Made by a program: the position numbers and the translations under genes. 6,427 bases of DNA, taken from positions 1 to 6,427 of the forward strand of contig JALAGW010000106.1 of NCBI GenBank assembly GCA_022712235.1, given 5' to 3'. The notes beneath the pieces were generated by a model. It saw only the letters and a list, made by a program, of their open reading frames with translations, made no database searches and had not been told where the DNA came from. Shown here piece by piece: positions 3,686-6,427 of this stretch. Position 1 is the first letter of the stretch, and every line of letters starts with the position of its first letter. The stretch is from Brevundimonas sp. (lineage in GTDB: Bacteria > Pseudomonadota > Alphaproteobacteria > Caulobacterales > Caulobacteraceae).

Positions 3686-6427
3686 TCAGGCCATGGCCTC
3701 GGCGAGGAAGGTCTCGAGTTCCTTCAGGTGGCGGCTCATCAGGCCGGCCGCCGTGGAGGCGGAGGCCGGACGCCCGACGTAACGCGCGCGCTTGGCCTTG
3801 ATATCCATCTTCTCGAGCGTCAGTTCGATCCATGGATCGACGAAGGTCCAGCCGCCCATGTTCTTGGGCTCTTCCTGACACCAGACCAGGTCGGCGTTGG
3901 GGAAGCGGGCCAGCTCGGCCGAGATCGACTTGATCGGCCACGGATAGAACTGTTCCAGACGCAGGATGTAGATGTCGTTGATCCCGGCCTTCTCGCGCGC
4001 GTCCAGCAGGTCGTAATAGACCTTGCCCGAGCAGACGATGACCTTGCGGATGTCCTTGTCCGCCTTCAGCGAGACGCCCGCCACTTCGGGACGCAGCTGG
4101 GCGTCGTCGCGCAGGACGCGGTGGAAGGACGAACCCTCGGCCATGTCGGCGATGGTCGAAACCGCCTTCTTGTGACGCAGCAGCGACTTGGGCGTCATCA
4201 GGATCAGCGGCTTGCGGAAGTCGCGGTGCATCTGGCGACGCAGGATGTGGAAGTAGTTGGCCGGGGTCGTGCAGTTGGCGACCTGCATGTTGTTCTCGGC
4301 GCACTGCTGCAGGAAACGCTCGAGGCGGGCCGAGGAGTGTTCGGGGCCCTGGCCCTCATAGCCGTGCGGCAGCAGCATGGTCAGGGCGCTCATGCGCAGC
4401 CAGTTGCGTTCGCCCGAGCTGATGATCTGGTCGATGACCACCTGGGCGCCGTTCACGAAGTCGCCGAACTGGCCTTCCCACAGGGTCAGGGTGTTCGGGT
4501 CGGCCAGTGAGTAGCCGTATTCGAAGCCCAGCACCGCTTCTTCCGACAGGGCCGAGTCGATGACCTCGAAGTGGGCCTGACCCTCGCTGAGGTGGTTCAG
4601 CGGGATGTAGCGCTGCTCGGTCGTCTGGTCGGTGATGCCCGAGTGACGCTGCGAGAAGGTGCCGCGCACCGAGTCCTGGCCCGACAGGCGGACGTTGTAG
4701 CCCTCTTCCAGAAGCGAGGCGAAGGCCAGGCTCTCGGCGGTGGCCCAGTCGATGTTCTGGCCGCTGTCGATGGCTTCGCGGCGGCCCTCGACGACGCGCT
4801 TCAGCGTCTTGTGGATGTCGACGCTGTTCGGGATCTGGGTCAGGCGATGACCATAGTCCTTGAGCTTGTCAGCCGGGACGGCGGTGTCGCCGCGCTGGGC
4901 CGCATCGTCGGTCTTTTCGGCGCCCAGGCCCTGCCACTGGCCGTCCAGCCAGTCGGCCTTGTCGGCCTTGAATACCTTGCCGGCCTCGAACTCGGCGTCG
5001 AGGAAGGCCTCGAAACGGGCGACCTCGGCGTCGACCTCGGCCTGGGTCAGGACGCCCTCGGCGACCAGACGCTTGGCGTAGATCTCGCGCGTCGAGGGCT
5101 GGGCGCGGATCTTCGAATACATCAACGGCTGGGTGAAGGTGGGATCATCGCCTTCATTGTGGCCGAAGCGGCGGTAGCAGAACATGTCCACCACCGCGTC
5201 CTTGTGGAACTTCTGACGGTATTCGGTCGCCACCTTGGCGGCGAAGACGACCGCTTCGGGATCATCGCCGTTGACGTGGAAGATCGGGGCCTGGACCATC
5301 AGGGCCACATCCGACGGATAGGGCGACGAACGCGAGTTGCGCGGGCTGGTGGTGAAGCCGATCTGGTTGTTGATGACGAAGTGCAGGGTGCCGCCGGTGC
5401 GGTAGCCCTTCAGCCCCATCAGGGCGAAGCACTCGGCCACCACGCCCTGACCGGCGAAGGCGGCGTCGCCGTGGATCAGCAGGGGCACGACCTTGGAACG
5501 GTCCAGCACCCATTCATTGTCCGGCTTGCCGATATTGACCTCGGCCTCGCGGATGTCGAAGGCCTGCTTGGCGCGCGCCTTGCCCAGGACGACCGGGTTG
5601 ACGATTTCCAGGTGCGACGGGTTGGCCGTCAGCGACAGGTGGACCTTCTTGCCGTCGAACTCGCGGTCCGACGAGGCGCCCATGTGATACTTGACGTCGC
5701 CCGAGCCCTCGATGTCCGACGGGACGGTCGAACCGCCCTGGAACTCGTGGAAGATGGCCTTGTAGGGCTTGCCCATGACGGCGGCGAGCGTGTTCAGGCG
5801 GCCGCGGTGCGCCATGCCGAAGACGATCTCATCGACGCCCAGGGCGCCGCCGCGCTTGATCACCTGCTCCAGGGCCGGGACCATGGCCTCGCCGCCGTCC
5901 AGGCCGAAGCGCTTGGTGCCGGGGAAGCGCTTGTGCAGGAAGCGCTCGAAGCCCTCGGCCTCGATCAGCTTGTTCAGGATGGCCAGCTTGCCTTCCTTGG
6001 TGAAGGCGTTCTGCTCGAACTTGTCCGGGCCCTCGAAACGCTGCTGCAGCCAGGCCTTCTCCTCCGGCTCGGCGATGTGCATGTACTGCACGCCGATATT
6101 GCCGCAGTAGGTGCGCTTGAGGATCTCCAGCACCTGACGGATCGAGCCGGTCTGCAGGCCCAGGACGCCGTCCAGGAAGATCGGACGATCCATGTCGGCG
6201 GCGCTGAAGCCGTAGAATTCGGGGGTCAGCTCGGGGTTTTCGATCGGCTGTTCGATGCCCAGGGGATCCAGGGTCGCCTGCAGGTGGCCGCGCACGCGGT
6301 AGCTGCGGATCAGCATCAGGGCGCGGATCGAGTCATGGGCGGCGGCGCGCACGTCGGCGGCGGTCAACGCGCCCGAAGCGTCAGCGGCCGGAGCCGCCGG
6401 ACGCGGGCCGGGCTTGCCGGCGGCGGC
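3686..6427 (-). CDS. odhA: 2-oxoglutarate dehydrogenase E1 component (N-terminus outside window)
   Basis: Thiamine-diphosphate-dependent E1 subunit (also called sucA) that decarboxylates 2-oxoglutarate and transfers the succinyl group to the lipoyl arms of E2. The frame is open to the right edge and encodes 913 residues before TGA 3688-3686. A TTG at 6367 is not the start: the frame continues upstream through an Ala/Pro-rich stretch, and the family is about 930-990 residues, so roughly 50-100 residues are missing. Counting from that TTG codon, landmarks are SIRALMLIRSYRVRGHL (13-29), HRGRLN (187-192), KYHMG with the active-site His228, NPSHLEIV (249-256), and the cofactor motif GDAAFAGQGVV (300-310) to VINNQIGF (331-338), where Asp301 and Asn334 would bind Mg-ThDP. 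A transketolase-like pyrimidine domain (about 540-740, including LWEGQFGDFVNGAQ and LLPHGYEGQGPEHSSAR) and the C-terminal OGDH domain (about 745-890, EEPKNMGGW) follow. All key motifs are intact. It is the promoter-proximal gene of odhA-odhB; its promoter lies beyond the window. Confidence 0.98.
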   Translation of the reverse strand, partial: AAAGKPGPRPAAPAADASGALTAADVRAAAHDSIRALMLIRSYRVRGHLQATLDPLGIEQPIENPELTPEFYGFSAADMDRPIFLDGVLGLQTGSIRQVLEILKRTYCGNIGVQYMHIAEPEEKAWLQQRFEGPDKFEQNAFTKEGKLAILNKLIEAEGFERFLHKRFPGTKRFGLDGGEAMVPALEQVIKRGGALGVDEIVFGMAHRGRLNTLAAVMGKPYKAIFHEFQGGSTVPSDIEGSGDVKYHMGASSDREFDGKKVHLSLTANPSHLEIVNPVVLGKARAKQAFDIREAEVNIGKPDNEWVLDRSKVVPLLIHGDAAFAGQGVVAECFALMGLKGYRTGGTLHFVINNQIGFTTSPRNSRSSPYPSDVALMVQAPIFHVNGDDPEAVVFAAKVATEYRQKFHKDAVVDMFCYRRFGHNEGDDPTFTQPLMYSKIRAQPSTREIYAKRLVAEGVLTQAEVDAEVARFEAFLDAEFEAGKVFKADKADWLDGQWQGLGAEKTDDAAQRGDTAVPADKLKDYGHRLTQIPNSVDIHKTLKRVVEGRREAIDSGQNIDWATAESLAFASLLEEGYNVRLSGQDSVRGTFSQRHSGITDQTTEQRYIPLNHLSEGQAHFEVIDSALSEEAVLGFEYGYSLADPNTLTLWEGQFGDFVNGAQVVIDQIISSGERNWLRMSALTMLLPHGYEGQGPEHSSARLERFLQQCAENNMQVANCTTPANYFHILRRQMHRDFRKPLILMTPKSLLRHKKAVSTIADMAEGSSFHRVLRDDAQLRPEVAGVSLKADKDIRKVIVCSGKVYYDLLDAREKAGINDIYILRLEQFYPWPIKSISAELARFPNADLVWCQEEPKNMGGWTFVDPWIELTLEKMDIKAKRARYVGRPASASTAAGLMSRHLKELETFLAEAMA

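Noticed and set aside
3688..3699. Perfect 12-base palindrome AGGCCATGGCCT at the odhA stop codon
   Set aside because: It is explained by the Glu-Ala-Met-Ala-stop codons at the end of odhA and has no flanking symmetry, so a regulatory role is not supported.
6365..6367. TTG as the odhA start codon
   Set aside because: The frame is open upstream to the window edge, the protein would lack the N-terminal E1 region known for the family, and no Shine-Dalgarno sequence precedes it.

Overview
This 6.4 kb window is high-GC DNA with no mobile elements, RNA genes or CRISPR arrays. The protein sequences and the promoter-like motifs (TTGACG / GCTA-type boxes) suggest an alphaproteobacterium, most plausibly of the Caulobacterales (Brevundimonas or Caulobacter type). 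The genus is inferred from remembered family sequences, not from a search.

Layout, left to right. (1) Positions 1-369, minus strand: the N-terminal part of an unrecognised exported protein with a signal peptide, cut by the window edge. (2) Positions 370-442: a 73 bp divergent intergenic region with a good candidate promoter for the minus-strand gene and a weaker one for the plus-strand gene. (3) Positions 443-1633, plus strand: a complete class III (CaiB/BaiF) CoA-transferase that resembles succinyl-CoA:glutarate CoA-transferase. (4) Positions 1620-2054, minus strand: a small DUF2007-type protein with C-terminal hydrophobic segments; its 3' end overlaps the CoA-transferase by 14 bp, tail to tail. 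(5) Positions 2081-2113: a strong intrinsic terminator that ends the operon to its right. (6) Positions 2138-3631, minus strand: odhB (sucB), the E2 subunit of 2-oxoglutarate dehydrogenase, with two lipoyl domains instead of the usual one. (7) Positions 3686-6427, minus strand: odhA (sucA), the thiamine-diphosphate-dependent E1 subunit, open at the right edge, so its N-terminus lies outside the window.

odhA and odhB form a two-gene block on the minus strand (54 bp apart, one terminator after odhB). Together they convert 2-oxoglutarate and CoA to succinyl-CoA in the TCA cycle. The E3 subunit gene (lpd) does not follow odhB here. The CoA-transferase may use a CoA-ester made by this complex, such as succinyl-CoA, but that link is inference from similarity and proximity.

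This is mainly an ordinary core-metabolism locus. The points most worth a second look are the tandem lipoyl domains of the E2 subunit, the glutarate-type CoA-transferase near the OGDH genes, and promoter-like boxes so close to two start codons that leaderless mRNAs are possible. I found no convincing undescribed system.
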